DNA of 64,000 bases from Acidobacteriaceae bacterium (GTDB lineage Bacteria > Acidobacteriota > Terriglobia > Terriglobales > Acidobacteriaceae), in contig JARLFY010000018.1 of NCBI GenBank assembly GCA_031296325.1, positions 25,716 to 89,715 of the forward strand, written 5' to 3'. Each line of letters opens with the position of its first letter. The stretch's first letter is position 1. The translations under genes and the position numbers were made by a program. A model generated the notes under the pieces. The model had not been told where the DNA came from. It searched no databases and saw nothing but the letters and a program-made list of their open reading frames with translations. Shown piece after piece: positions 34,375 to 46,015 of this stretch.

Positions 34375-35321
34375 GTGGGTTGATCAAGCCTGCGGCGCTG
34401 CGGGCGGGGGGTACGCTGGCGGTGCTGTCTCCGGCGAGTACGCCGCCACGCAACGAGGTGCAGGCCGGAATGGAGGCGCTGCAGGGGCTTGGCTACAAGA
34501 CTGTGCTGATGCCGAATGCACGCAAGCCGGGACCGATGTATTACGCGGGAACGGTGGAGCAGCGGCTTGCGGATTTGCACGCGGCGTTTGCCGATCCTGC
34601 GATTGATGGGATCGTTTGCACGCGTGGCGGATGGGGCTCGGCGGAGCTGCTGCCGCATCTCAACGCGGAGCTGATTCGCGCCAACGCCAAGGCCTTTGTG
34701 GGATACAGCGATCACACCTCGTTGCATAACTGGTTGATGCGCGTGGCGGGGATGATGAGCTTCTATGGTCCGATGGTTGCGTCGGACTTTTCTCGCACAG
34801 AGGGCGTGGATTCGGCGAGTTGGGGGCATGTCTTCGGCGGCGATGCGAACTGGTCGTTGGGCGCGGACGATGGGTTGAGGGTGTTGCGTCCGGGGCTGGC
34901 GGAAGGGACGCTGGCGGGTGGATGTCTGTCGATCTTTGCCGAGGCTCTGGGTACGCCCTATGCGGCGTTGCCTGCGAGCGCGGAGAAGCCGCGGATTCTG
35001 TTTCTAGAAGACGTGGGGACGAAGCCGTATCAGTGGGATCGGATGTTGCTGCACCTGCGTTATGCGGGGATGCTGGATCATGTGGCGGGCATCGTCTTCG
35101 GCGATATGCGGCAGTGCGTTGCGCCGGAGGAAGAGATCTGGCTGGAGGACGCGATCCTTCATGCGCTGGCGGACTTTGCCGGGCCGATTGCGATTGGGCT
35201 GCGCTGTGGGCATGTGGATGGCGCGAATATTACGCTGCCGCTTGGGGTGCGCGTTCGGCTGGACCTGAGCGCGGAGGGGAATCCGCGTGTGGACTTTCTG
35301 GAAGCGGCGGTTACGGTCTAG
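34371..35321 (+). CDS. ldcA: L,D-carboxypeptidase (S66 family)
   Basis: Removes the terminal D-Ala from muropeptide tetrapeptides during cell-wall recycling. The ~316-residue protein has the S66 patterns LAVLSPASTPP, CTRGGWGSAELLPHL, the nucleophile motif GYSDHTSL, LEDVGTKPYQWDRML (Glu) and GHVDGANITLPLG (His). The upstream open frame overlaps dapF, so the start is most likely TTG at 34371, sharing bases with the dapF stop (TTGA), or TTG at 34380. This overlap implies translational coupling to dapF. Confidence 0.88.
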   Translation: MSGLIKPAALRAGGTLAVLSPASTPPRNEVQAGMEALQGLGYKTVLMPNARKPGPMYYAGTVEQRLADLHAAFADPAIDGIVCTRGGWGSAELLPHLNAELIRANAKAFVGYSDHTSLHNWLMRVAGMMSFYGPMVASDFSRTEGVDSASWGHVFGGDANWSLGADDGLRVLRPGLAEGTLAGGCLSIFAEALGTPYAALPASAEKPRILFLEDVGTKPYQWDRMLLHLRYAGMLDHVAGIVFGDMRQCVAPEEEIWLEDAILHALADFAGPIAIGLRCGHVDGANITLPLGVRVRLDLSAEGNPRVDFLEAAVTV

Positions 35322-35333
35322 TCTTGAGTAATT

Positions 35334-36785
35334 ATGCATAGTTCAAAACATATCCATCTGATTGGCGTGTGCGGTACGGCGATGGCCTCGCTGGCGGGGA
35401 TGCTGAAGGCGCAGGGACACCGGATCTCCGGCTCGGACGCAGCGGCTTATCCGCCGATGAGCGACGTTCTGGAGGAGTTGGGGATCACGCTGCATCAGCC
35501 TTACGCGGAGGCAAATCTGGAGCCGCGACCGGATCTGGTGATTGTGGGCAACGCCATCTCGCGCGGCAACGTTGAGTTGGAGCGTGTGCTGGATACGCGG
35601 ATTCCGTTTACCTCGATGGCGGCGGTGCTGCACGACGAGTTTCTGGCGGGGCGCGAGTCGCTGGTGGTGGCCGGGACGCATGGCAAGACGACGACGACCA
35701 GCATGCTGGCGTGGATCTACGAGGTGGCTTCGCGTACGCAGCCGCAGTTTGCCCCGTCGTTTCTGATCGGCGGCGTGGCGGAGAACTTTGGCACCAGCTT
35801 CCGGGTACGGCCTCTGGTTGGTGGGGTGCTACAGCCGTTCCTTCTGGAAGGCGACGAGTACGATACCGCCTTCTTCGACAAGGGGCCAAAGTTTCTGCAC
35901 TACTTTCCCGATGCGGCGATTCTGACCCATGTGGAGTTTGACCATGCGGACATCTACGTCGATCTGGCGGCGGTGAAGACGGCCTTCAAGCGACTGGTGA
36001 ATCTGATTCCGCGACGCGGCAGGCTGATCGCGTTCGATGGCAGCGAGAACGTGAGCGAGTGTGTGGGGCGGGCGTTTTGCGCGGTGGAGCGGTATGGGTT
36101 TCAAGTCGATTCGCATTGGCGATTGACCGACCTGCGGCAGGAGGGAGTGGTTTCGACGTGGACTCTGTTGCGCGGCGGCGAGCGATTTGCCGAGCTGCAA
36201 TTACCGATGGCCGGAGAGCACAATGCGTTGAACGCTACGGCGGCGGCGGCGTTGGCGGCAGGACAGGGCGTTTCGGCGGCGGCGATTGTGGAGGCGCTGG
36301 CGAGCTTTCGCTCGGTGAAGCGGCGGCTGGAGGTTCGCGCCGAGGTCGACGGGGTTACGATCATCGACGACTTTGCGCATCATCCAACGGCGATTCGCGA
36401 AACGCTGCGTGCGTTGCGCGGGGCTTATCCGGGGCGCAGATTGTGGGCTGTGCTGGAGCCGCGCTCGAATACGTTGCGGCGCAATGTCTTCGAGCAGGAG
36501 CTGGTGGAGAGCCTTGCGCTGGCCGATCGCAGCGTGCTGGCGGCGATCTTCAAGTCGGAGGCGATTCCGGCTGACGAGCGACTGCATCCAGAGAACGTGG
36601 TGGCGGCGTTGCAGGCTCGCGGGATGCCGTCGGCGGTCTATGCCGATGCGGACGGGATCGTCGCGGCGATTGCGCCAGAGCTGCGCGCGGGCGATGTGGT
36701 GGCGATCCTGTCCAATGGCGGATTCGGCGGAATCTATGAGAAGCTGCCGCAGGCAATACATCGTTCGATGGCCGTAAGGGCGTAG
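35334..36785 (+). CDS. mpl: UDP-N-acetylmuramate:L-Ala-gamma-D-Glu-meso-DAP ligase
   Basis: Mur-ligase-fold enzyme that reattaches recycled tripeptide to UDP-MurNAc. N-terminal HLIGVCGTAMASLAGMLKAQGH, the ATP motif GTHGKTTTTSM, the ILTHVEFDHADIY Mpl segment and the C-terminal EPRSNTLRRN signature distinguish Mpl from MurC. The length of 483 residues is typical. It begins 12 bp after ldcA, completing dapF-ldcA-mpl as a peptidoglycan recycling operon. Confidence 0.94.
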   Translation: MHSSKHIHLIGVCGTAMASLAGMLKAQGHRISGSDAAAYPPMSDVLEELGITLHQPYAEANLEPRPDLVIVGNAISRGNVELERVLDTRIPFTSMAAVLHDEFLAGRESLVVAGTHGKTTTTSMLAWIYEVASRTQPQFAPSFLIGGVAENFGTSFRVRPLVGGVLQPFLLEGDEYDTAFFDKGPKFLHYFPDAAILTHVEFDHADIYVDLAAVKTAFKRLVNLIPRRGRLIAFDGSENVSECVGRAFCAVERYGFQVDSHWRLTDLRQEGVVSTWTLLRGGERFAELQLPMAGEHNALNATAAAALAAGQGVSAAAIVEALASFRSVKRRLEVRAEVDGVTIIDDFAHHPTAIRETLRALRGAYPGRRLWAVLEPRSNTLRRNVFEQELVESLALADRSVLAAIFKSEAIPADERLHPENVVAALQARGMPSAVYADADGIVAAIAPELRAGDVVAILSNGGFGGIYEKLPQAIHRSMAVRA

Positions 36786-36796
36786 GACCAAAATGA

Positions 36797-37110
36797 ATTG
36801 TCATTCTGAGCGTAGCGAAGAATCCCCGCATTCTGTTCGCGGTGTCACAATCTACCCCATTGGGGAAATGCGCTGGGCGGTATCGTTCCGTGGAGGATGA
36901 TAGGACGGGCCTTTGGCCCTTTACAGGCAACGTCAAATGCAGCGGCAACGGCAAAAGCAACGGCTGGTGGTGCGATATGTATTCATCCCACCCATCGCAA
37001 GAGACAGGAGCGCGATGGATGGGGCACCCGGCGATGGGGTATGCCGCCATCGAGCGACAAACAAGCAGATTCCTCCGCTTTGCTACGAAATGACAAACAA
37101 ATTGGTCTAT
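36797..37110 (+). repeat. Composite interspersed repeat block
   Basis: A forward A unit (TTGTCATTCTGAGCGTAGCG ..., 36798-36832), then GGACGGGCCTTTGGCCCTTT, short GGCAACGGCAAAAGC strings, hairpin unit B (36964-37030), a reverse A unit (37063-37098) and GGTCTATAGCTATTCCGA. It fills the 383-bp gap between mpl and the convergent DUF457 gene. No gene is seen in the gap. Confidence 0.72.
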
Positions 37111-37168
37111 AGCTATTCCGAAAAGGCTTCAGACTGTATCGAGCAGTCAAAGATGATAGGCAGGGCTG

Positions 37169-38338
37169 CTATTCGCGAGGCTCTAGCGGCTGTACGCGTC
37201 CGCCTAGAACCATGCGGGCGACTCGTCTGTCTGCATTGACGTAGACCGTGCCTGTGATGGGTGGATTGCGTCGCGCGACCATCAGCGGCATTTCGTAGAG
37301 GAAACGAAGATCCATAAAATGCACTGCGGTCCAATCCGCCGTACCTGCCGGAGCGTCGATTGCCGCCACCATGCCAATCTCGGTGACGACCGGCCAGCTT
37401 GACCAGTCGAGATAGGTCTCTCCCAGACGACTTCGCTTCGCCACCAGAGTCGCCAGCGTGGTCGGCGGCTTGTAGAAGAGATCGTGCTCCGGATCCGTCT
37501 GGACCGTTGATCGCAGCGAATCCACCGTGGCCATCTGATAGAACTGTGGCGTCTCTACGACCGTGTGCCAGCGATACGGATTGATGGGATACGGGCTGGC
37601 CGTCACACGCAGAACCGGCGCGGGCTGCACGGGCGACTCCGACCCGGTCGAGGGGTCTTGTTCGCCGAGGTCTCTTGGCCCGTAGTTTGCCTGCGCGGCC
37701 AGACGCATCGCTTTGGAGTGTTCGACCTCGCGCCATCCCCAGATGGCCACCATCGCCGTCAGGGCAAAGATCGCCCAGCCGCGCCCGCGATAGATCTCGC
37801 GGCGCGCTCCGACCTCGTTGTTGATAAGGCCGATGAGTACGGGGGCGATCAACGCAAGCAGCAGAATCACAAACAAGACCGGCTCGAAGATGAAGACGAT
37901 CGACCCTGCGTACCAGTGCGAGTTGAAGGGGAAGAAGGGACGCACGCCGTAGTTGTTGGTCCAGTCCAGCAGAATGTGGCTGAGCAGCGCGATCAGGATG
38001 AATCCGTAGAGCAGGCCCCAGCGCACGGGAGCCGTGGTCAACGGTCTGGCGTTCTGCGGATCGCCAGCAGCCCGCCGCGCCGCGCGCCGAACTCGCCAGC
38101 GATGGAAGAGCCAGATGGCTCCGATCACGGCAAGCCCGTCGAAGGGCAGCCCGATCAGCGTGTGGGTGATGCCGCGGTGATGCGCGAAGCCCGCAACCGG
38201 GCCTTCGGCCGACCAGAGCGTGTCCAGATCGGGGGCCTCGGCCGCCAGCGTCATGGCCAGCGTGGCATAGGCCGCCTTGCGGTTGCAGCCTGCGCGCGCA
38301 AGGCAGGCTCCAGTCATCAGGTGTGTAATCGGTTCCAT
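37169..38338 (-). CDS. DUF457 (YdjM-type) membrane metal-dependent hydrolase
   Basis: A 389-residue protein. The N-terminal MEPITHLMTGACLARAG, DLDTLW and HRGITHTLIG motifs are those of the inner-membrane LexA-regulated YdjM/DUF457 group, with conserved His/Asp residues that could bind metal. About five hydrophobic helices are followed by a soluble ~150-residue C-terminal part that is longer than in YdjM. The biochemical role is not established. ATG at 38338 is chosen because the family N-terminus begins there. It converges with mpl across a repeat block. Confidence 0.82.
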   Translation of the reverse strand: MEPITHLMTGACLARAGCNRKAAYATLAMTLAAEAPDLDTLWSAEGPVAGFAHHRGITHTLIGLPFDGLAVIGAIWLFHRWRVRRAARRAAGDPQNARPLTTAPVRWGLLYGFILIALLSHILLDWTNNYGVRPFFPFNSHWYAGSIVFIFEPVLFVILLLALIAPVLIGLINNEVGARREIYRGRGWAIFALTAMVAIWGWREVEHSKAMRLAAQANYGPRDLGEQDPSTGSESPVQPAPVLRVTASPYPINPYRWHTVVETPQFYQMATVDSLRSTVQTDPEHDLFYKPPTTLATLVAKRSRLGETYLDWSSWPVVTEIGMVAAIDAPAGTADWTAVHFMDLRFLYEMPLMVARRNPPITGTVYVNADRRVARMVLGGRVQPLEPRE

Positions 38339-38499
38339 AAGAGTGAGGTTCGGCAGTAATAGCCAGATTCCAGAATACCGCCTGCGCAAGAATTCAGCGC
38401 AGCAAAACTCATTAATTCTTGTACTATGAACCTGAGAATCTGACTGCAAACTCAATTCGGCGAATCATTTTGGAGCAAAGCGATGTTCCAAGGGCTAAA

Positions 38500-38627
38500 C
38501 AGGCTGCGGAAAAACTCGATTTTGGCGTGCAAACATACCCTCGGGGGCTAAATTCCCGTTGAAATAAGCGACTTACGGCCCGGCTGAAGCCGTGCCCTTC
38601 CGAAATGAGGAGTTTTCCCGCAGCCTG
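38500..38627. mobile_element. MITE-like element with 18-bp terminal inverted repeats
   Basis: CAGGCTGCGGAAAAACTC (38500-38517) and GAGTTTTCCCGCAGCCTG (38610-38627) are inverted copies differing at one base. They bound a 128-bp sequence without coding capacity. TAAA flanks both ends (38496-38499, 38628-38631), as a 4-bp target duplication would, although the partial outer symmetry GGGCT/AGCCC leaves other readings. It lies in the 398-bp gap between the divergent DUF457 and GT87 genes, where no gene is otherwise seen. Confidence 0.6.
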
Positions 38628-38736
38628 TAAAGCCCGTGTCTATCGCAGAGGCAAGAGCGACGGGTCGCAGGCTCAATGACAGATCGAAAACTTCGCGTTC
38701 ACTGTATTACAAGCTGGTTCTAACACTGGAAGGCCC

Positions 38737-39981
38737 ATGCTACCGTCTTCTCCCGGCTCCACACCATCGTGGCGCGAACGAGTTCGATCTATCGTTGAGC
38801 CTGCGGCGGTCATCGTCTACACGCTGACCTTCACCACCTTCGTACTGGCACTCTGCCTGCTGATCCTGACGGGCAACAACGCTCATGGTCGCGACGTTGT
38901 CAGCTTCTGGGCCGCCGGACGGCAGGTCGTCCACCACGCCAACCCATACGACAGCGGCGCAATCTACCAGATGGAGAAGTCCGTTGGATTCTCCAGCAAC
39001 TCGGAGGATTTCATTATGCGCAATCCTCCGACGGCGCTTTGTCTGGTCATGCCGCTCGGCTATCTGGGGTTGCGCGCGGCGAACCTGCTCTGGTCGCTGC
39101 TTCTGCTGGCTGCGCTGGCTCTCTCGGTTTACTTGCTCTGGCGGATGCTGGGTCGCCCGGACAACAAGCTGCACTATCTGGGCTACTCCTTCGCTCCTGC
39201 GCTGTTCTGCATTCTCAGCGGCCAGACCGCGCTGTTTGCTCTGCTCGGCCTCGTCCTCTTTCTGCGCTATCACCGGGAACGCCCGTTTATTGCGGGACTC
39301 TCGCTGTGGCTGTGTGCGCTGAAGCCTCATCTCTTTCTGCCCTTCGCGATTGTACTTCTGCTGTGGATCGTTCTTCATCGCAGCTACCGCATCCTTGCGG
39401 GTGCGCTGCTGGCGCTGGGGGCAAGCTCGCTGGTGGCGTGGCATCTCGACCCCGCAGTCTGGTCGCAGTACGCCCAGATGATGCACTCCTCGGGCATTGA
39501 AAGGGAGTTCATACCGTGCCTGGCGGTTGCGCTGCGCTTCGCGCTGCACTCGCACAGAATGGTGTTGCAGTACATTCCGGCTGGAGTCGCGTGCCTTTGG
39601 GCGATTCGCACCTACTGGCTGCGCCGCAGCTCCTGGGACTGGATGCAGGACGGCGCACTGCTGATGATCGTCTCCATCCTCACTGGCCCCTACTCGTGGA
39701 TCACCGATCAGGCGCTGCTGATTCCGGCTCTGCTGGTTGGGGCCTATCGCGCCACCACGCGGATGCAGCTTGGCCTGCTAATGCTGGCCAGTGTCGTCAT
39801 CGAGATCACTCCTCTGGCAGGCAAGGGGATGCACTCGGCCCTCTATCTTTGGACGACTCCCTTCTGGTTTGTCTGGTTTCTGTACGTCTCGAATCGCCGT
39901 GGTGCAGAATCATTCCCCGGCTCCGTGGAGCGGGACGGCGCGGCGCAGCGCGAGGGTCTGGCGCAGAACTGTTCCGAATAG
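38737..39981 (+). CDS. DUF2029/GT87-like membrane glycosyltransferase
   Basis: A 414-residue polytopic membrane protein with about nine helices. Motifs typical of the GT87 (mannosyltransferase-like) family include RDVVSFWAAGRQVVHHANPYD (Asp in the first loop), NPPTALCLVMPLG, LSGQTALFALLG and CALKPHLFLPFA. The acceptor and donor lipids are unknown. GGAAGG precedes the ATG. It is followed 60 bp on by ligA. Confidence 0.84.
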   Translation: MLPSSPGSTPSWRERVRSIVEPAAVIVYTLTFTTFVLALCLLILTGNNAHGRDVVSFWAAGRQVVHHANPYDSGAIYQMEKSVGFSSNSEDFIMRNPPTALCLVMPLGYLGLRAANLLWSLLLLAALALSVYLLWRMLGRPDNKLHYLGYSFAPALFCILSGQTALFALLGLVLFLRYHRERPFIAGLSLWLCALKPHLFLPFAIVLLLWIVLHRSYRILAGALLALGASSLVAWHLDPAVWSQYAQMMHSSGIEREFIPCLAVALRFALHSHRMVLQYIPAGVACLWAIRTYWLRRSSWDWMQDGALLMIVSILTGPYSWITDQALLIPALLVGAYRATTRMQLGLLMLASVVIEITPLAGKGMHSALYLWTTPFWFVWFLYVSNRRGAESFPGSVERDGAAQREGLAQNCSE

Positions 39982-42387
<2,406 letters not shown>

Positions 42388-42416
42388 TTCTTGCGTCCTA
42401 CGCTATAGTTAAAGAT

Positions 42417-42734
42417 ATGGCTCGAAACGACAGACAGCCGCGCACCGACCGTCCGTGGAGAATTCTCCTCGCGCTGGTCTGCGTTCTTCTGGTCGTCGTT
42501 CTCGGCGTGGTGCAGGTGGCGCACACCCATCACGATGGGACGGAACATGCCGATTGCGCGTTCTGCGCCGCCGCTCATATTACCGTCCACACTGCGCAGA
42601 CTCCGTCTCCTGCCCCCGCGACGCGGGTCGTCGCTCGGCTGGAGTCGCTGCCGCCGACGAGCCTTCCCCGCTTTACCGCGATCTTCGCCCACTTCACCCG
42701 CCCCCCGCCTGTCGCTGACATCGTTCCCGCATAG
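42417..42734 (+). CDS. Small His/Cys-rich membrane-anchored protein (DUF2946-like)
   Basis: A 105-residue protein. One hydrophobic helix (ILLALVCVLLVVVLGVVQVAH) is followed by HTHHDGTEHADCAFCAAAH, a cluster of His and Cys likely to bind a metal, and a Pro-rich tail. This layout resembles DUF2946 proteins found with metal-uptake genes. It is 46 bp upstream of a TonB-dependent receptor, so a shared role in metal or metallo-ligand uptake is possible. Family assignment is tentative. Confidence 0.65.
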   Translation: MARNDRQPRTDRPWRILLALVCVLLVVVLGVVQVAHTHHDGTEHADCAFCAAAHITVHTAQTPSPAPATRVVARLESLPPTSLPRFTAIFAHFTRPPPVADIVPA

Positions 42735-42780
42735 AACCTCGTCATAAACGCAACAGGCAACCAATTCAGGGAGCAAATTC

Positions 42781-45552
42781 ATGCACACGTCTACAAGACG
42801 CGGCACCGTCGCATCTTTCGTAATATTTACAGCACTTCTTTCCTCCGCAGCGCTCAATGCGTTTGCACAGAGCGTCGCCAAGCCTCGCACTGCGATCTCG
42901 CACGTTCAATCCGTTGGAAATGCGGGAAGCATTACCGGCACGGTCGTCGACCCCAGCGGTGCGGTCATTGCCAACGCCACGGTTAGCCTCTCGAATGCCC
43001 GCAGCGGCCTTACCCGCAACACGATGACGGACAACTCCGGCGCCTATGCGCTGGCCAACCTGCCCTTCAATACCTACCGGCTCACCATCGTCGCCGATTC
43101 GATGGCTCCGGCGACGCAGTCCGTCGAAGTGCAGTCGATCGTCCCCATTGTGCTGAAGACCACGCTGGAGATCGCCGCCACCAACACGGTTGTCGAGGTG
43201 AGCACCACCAGCGGCGATCTGGTTGAAGCCGATCCGGTGGGCCACACCGACATGGATCGCGAGATGATTGCGCGCATTCCGTTGGAGTCGCAGACCTCGG
43301 CCATCAGTTCGCTGATTACGCAGGCCTCGCCGGGAATCTCCGCCGATTCCGACGGGCAGATGCACTCGATGGGCGACCACGCCTCAAACTCGTTTTCAGT
43401 CGATGGTCAGTCCATCACCGACCAGACCAGCAAGACCTTCTCCAACCAGATTCCCATGGATTCGGTGCAGTCGATCGAGGTGATCCCCGGCGCGCCGCCA
43501 GCCGAGTTCGGCGGCAAGACCTCGCTGGTCATCGTCGCCACCACGCGCTCCGGTCTGGGCGTTCGTCCCCCCAGCGGCGAGATCTCCACCTCCTACGGAT
43601 CCTTCGGCTCTTCGACGGTTGGCTACAATCTGGCCATCGGCTCGGCGAAGTTCGGCAACTTCCTCTCGCTCAGCGGAGACAATACGGGACGCTTTCTCGA
43701 TCCTCCCGAGTTCCACGCCATCCACGACAAGGGCAACGAGGAGAGCCTCTTTGACCGCATCGACTACCAGATCAGCGCGGCAAACTCGGCGCGGCTGAAC
43801 ATCGGCTACACCCGCTCCTGGTTCCAGACGCCGAACTCCTATGACAGCCAGTACGCAACGCAGTGGGGAACGAATCTGGCCGGAGTCGCCATCGGGCCGA
43901 ACGGCTTGCCGGTTGGCCCGGCAGACCAGCGCTCGCAGATTCAGACCGTCAACCTTGCGCCGAACTATACCCACGTCATCAATCCCTCGACCGTGCTGAA
44001 CGCCGGTTATTATTTCCGTCGCGACTCCTTCAACTACTATCCCAGTGCGAATCCCTTCGCCGACCGCGGCGCGCCCGATCTGCAACAGGAGACGATCGCC
44101 CAGCAGCGCACACTGGCCAACACCGGACTGCGCTCCGACCTCACCTATACCCACGGCGGCAACAATGTTAAGGCTGGCGTTACCTATGCGCAGACCTTCC
44201 TGAACGAAAATCTACAGATCGGCATCGTCGATCCCACTTTGATCTCCGGCCTTGGCTGCACCAGCACGAACGGTACGCCGATCTCCGGCACGGCTTGCGC
44301 AACCCTGCATCCCTACGACCTCACCGCTGGCGGCGGCGAGTATGCCTTCCACGGCCACACCGACGTCAAGGAGTTCGCGCTCTACGCGCAGGACGCCATC
44401 ACCGCTGGTCACTGGACGGGCAACTTCGGCCTGCGTTATGACCGCTACAACGGCCTCTCCGACGCCAGCCAGATCGAGCCGCGCGTTGCTCTCTCCTACA
44501 CCATCAAGAGCACGGGAACCTCGCTGCGCACCTCCTACGCTCGCACGCTGGAGTCGCCCTTCAACGAGAATCTGGTTCTCGCCAGCGAGGGCTGCAACTC
44601 CGCCGTCATCGCTGCGCTGATCCCCTGCACTAACGCGCCCAACCGCCCCGGCTTCCGCAACGACTTCCATGCCGGATTCCAGCAGGAGCTGAGCCGCCAC
44701 GTCGTCCTCTCGGCTGACTACGTCTGGAAGTTCACGCATAACGCCTACGACTTCTCCGTGCTGGGCGCGACGCCAATCACCTTCCCCATCGGCTGGCACA
44801 ACTCGAAGATCCCCGGCGTCGAGGGCCGTCTCGACATCCCTACCACGCACAACTTCAGCGCGCAGGTTGTCTTCTCCTCGGTGGCCGCGCGCTTCTTCAC
44901 CCCGCAGATCAGCGGTCTGGGCATCACTCCGGCCAGCTCCGGAACCATCGCCGCCGCAACGCCCTTCCGCATCGACCACGACGAGAAGTTCAACCAGACC
45001 ACCCACGCGCAGTACCAGTTCGGCAAGCGCGGGCCGTACGTCGGCTTCAACTGGCGCTACGACTCGGGCCAGGTCGCTGGAGCCGCGCCCTGCTACGGAA
45101 CGCTGGCCTCCAACGATTGCCCGCAGACCACGACGATCAACGGCCAGCCAGCCGTCTATCTTCAGGATGCCTCGGGCATCGCGCTGACCGCCGATCAGGA
45201 GGCGCAGGCTGGCCTCGCCTGCAACGGAGTCGCCGCCTCGCTCGGCCATCCTCTGCCCAGCACCTGCCTGGTCTCGCAACTCACCTCTTCGCTGCTCAAA
45301 CTTCCTGCTGCGAACACTGAGAATGACGACCACAATCCTCCGCGCATCAACTCACGCAACCTCTTCGATCTATCCTTCGGCGAGGACAATCTGCTGCATC
45401 GCAAGGCCGACGACAAGCGCACACTCTCAGTCAGCGTGACCATCATCAACCTGACCAACAAGGTCGCGCTGTATAACTTCCTCTCCACCTTCTCCGGCAC
45501 GCACTACGTAAGCCCGCGCGCCATCACCGCCCAACTCGCCTACCACTTCTAA
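42781..45552 (+). CDS. TonB-dependent receptor with carboxypeptidase-regulatory-like N-terminal domain (Oar-like)
   Basis: A 923-residue outer-membrane transporter. After a signal peptide (VASFVIFTALLSSAALNAFAQ) comes the CarboxypepD_reg-like domain (GSITGTVVDPSGAVIANATVSL), then a plug (SFSVDGQSITDQ, IEVIPGAPPAEFGGKTSLVIV) and a beta barrel ending in aromatic YHF. This type is abundant in Acidobacteria. The ligand is unknown: the small metal-type protein upstream suggests metals, while the downstream enzymes suggest pectic oligosaccharides. AGGGAG precedes the ATG. Confidence 0.9.
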   Translation: MHTSTRRGTVASFVIFTALLSSAALNAFAQSVAKPRTAISHVQSVGNAGSITGTVVDPSGAVIANATVSLSNARSGLTRNTMTDNSGAYALANLPFNTYRLTIVADSMAPATQSVEVQSIVPIVLKTTLEIAATNTVVEVSTTSGDLVEADPVGHTDMDREMIARIPLESQTSAISSLITQASPGISADSDGQMHSMGDHASNSFSVDGQSITDQTSKTFSNQIPMDSVQSIEVIPGAPPAEFGGKTSLVIVATTRSGLGVRPPSGEISTSYGSFGSSTVGYNLAIGSAKFGNFLSLSGDNTGRFLDPPEFHAIHDKGNEESLFDRIDYQISAANSARLNIGYTRSWFQTPNSYDSQYATQWGTNLAGVAIGPNGLPVGPADQRSQIQTVNLAPNYTHVINPSTVLNAGYYFRRDSFNYYPSANPFADRGAPDLQQETIAQQRTLANTGLRSDLTYTHGGNNVKAGVTYAQTFLNENLQIGIVDPTLISGLGCTSTNGTPISGTACATLHPYDLTAGGGEYAFHGHTDVKEFALYAQDAITAGHWTGNFGLRYDRYNGLSDASQIEPRVALSYTIKSTGTSLRTSYARTLESPFNENLVLASEGCNSAVIAALIPCTNAPNRPGFRNDFHAGFQQELSRHVVLSADYVWKFTHNAYDFSVLGATPITFPIGWHNSKIPGVEGRLDIPTTHNFSAQVVFSSVAARFFTPQISGLGITPASSGTIAAATPFRIDHDEKFNQTTHAQYQFGKRGPYVGFNWRYDSGQVAGAAPCYGTLASNDCPQTTTINGQPAVYLQDASGIALTADQEAQAGLACNGVAASLGHPLPSTCLVSQLTSSLLKLPAANTENDDHNPPRINSRNLFDLSFGEDNLLHRKADDKRTLSVSVTIINLTNKVALYNFLSTFSGTHYVSPRAITAQLAYHF

Positions 45553-45601
45553 TTGGTGCAATTCCGCAGCGAATTTCGCTCGTGATTTCACCGCTTTTTT
45601 G

Positions 45602-45712
45602 TTGTCATTCCGTAGCGAAGCGGAGGAATCCGCTTCACCGCGGATAACAACCAACCGGATCAACCGGGTGCCCCATCTTCGCCGCATCCTCATCGCGGCT
45701 AAGGTGGGGCCT
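45602..45712 (+). repeat. Interspersed repeat A and an adjacent hairpin unit
   Basis: TTGTCATTCCGTAGCGAAGC GGAGGAATCCGCTT (unit A), followed by GGTGCCCCATCTTCGCCGC and GCGGCTAAGGTGGGGCC (45668-45713), which pair over ~16 positions with two mismatches. The second is a variant of unit B. The remainder of the 463-bp gap up to the PL22-like gene shows no gene. Confidence 0.65.
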
Positions 45713-46015
45713 TTTCCATCGCGATCTAACCCACTTCTGTTCTGACCCGAGCGAAGATCGACCCCGGCAAGCTCCGCCCCGACGCTCTTGCATCTGCCAG
45801 CCAATAAAGTGTTTTGCGAATGGGGGGAGACCTGCGTCTTTTCGCCGAAACTATTTTTTCCTCTGGCTCGTCTTCTGCATAGGAACCTCCCTCTGCGTAC
45901 GAATCGGATCGACTTTCCTGCTTTGAAAACATCGCGGCTCTGCGCAGTCCGGTCTCTCCCTCGTGCAGTCAGGTTCTATTTCTTGCAAATAGTCGTTTCT
46001 CTTTAGGAGCAACAA

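Noticed and set aside
23695..37110. CRISPR array
   Set aside because: Repeats are dispersed, in both orientations and not regularly spaced; no cas genes.
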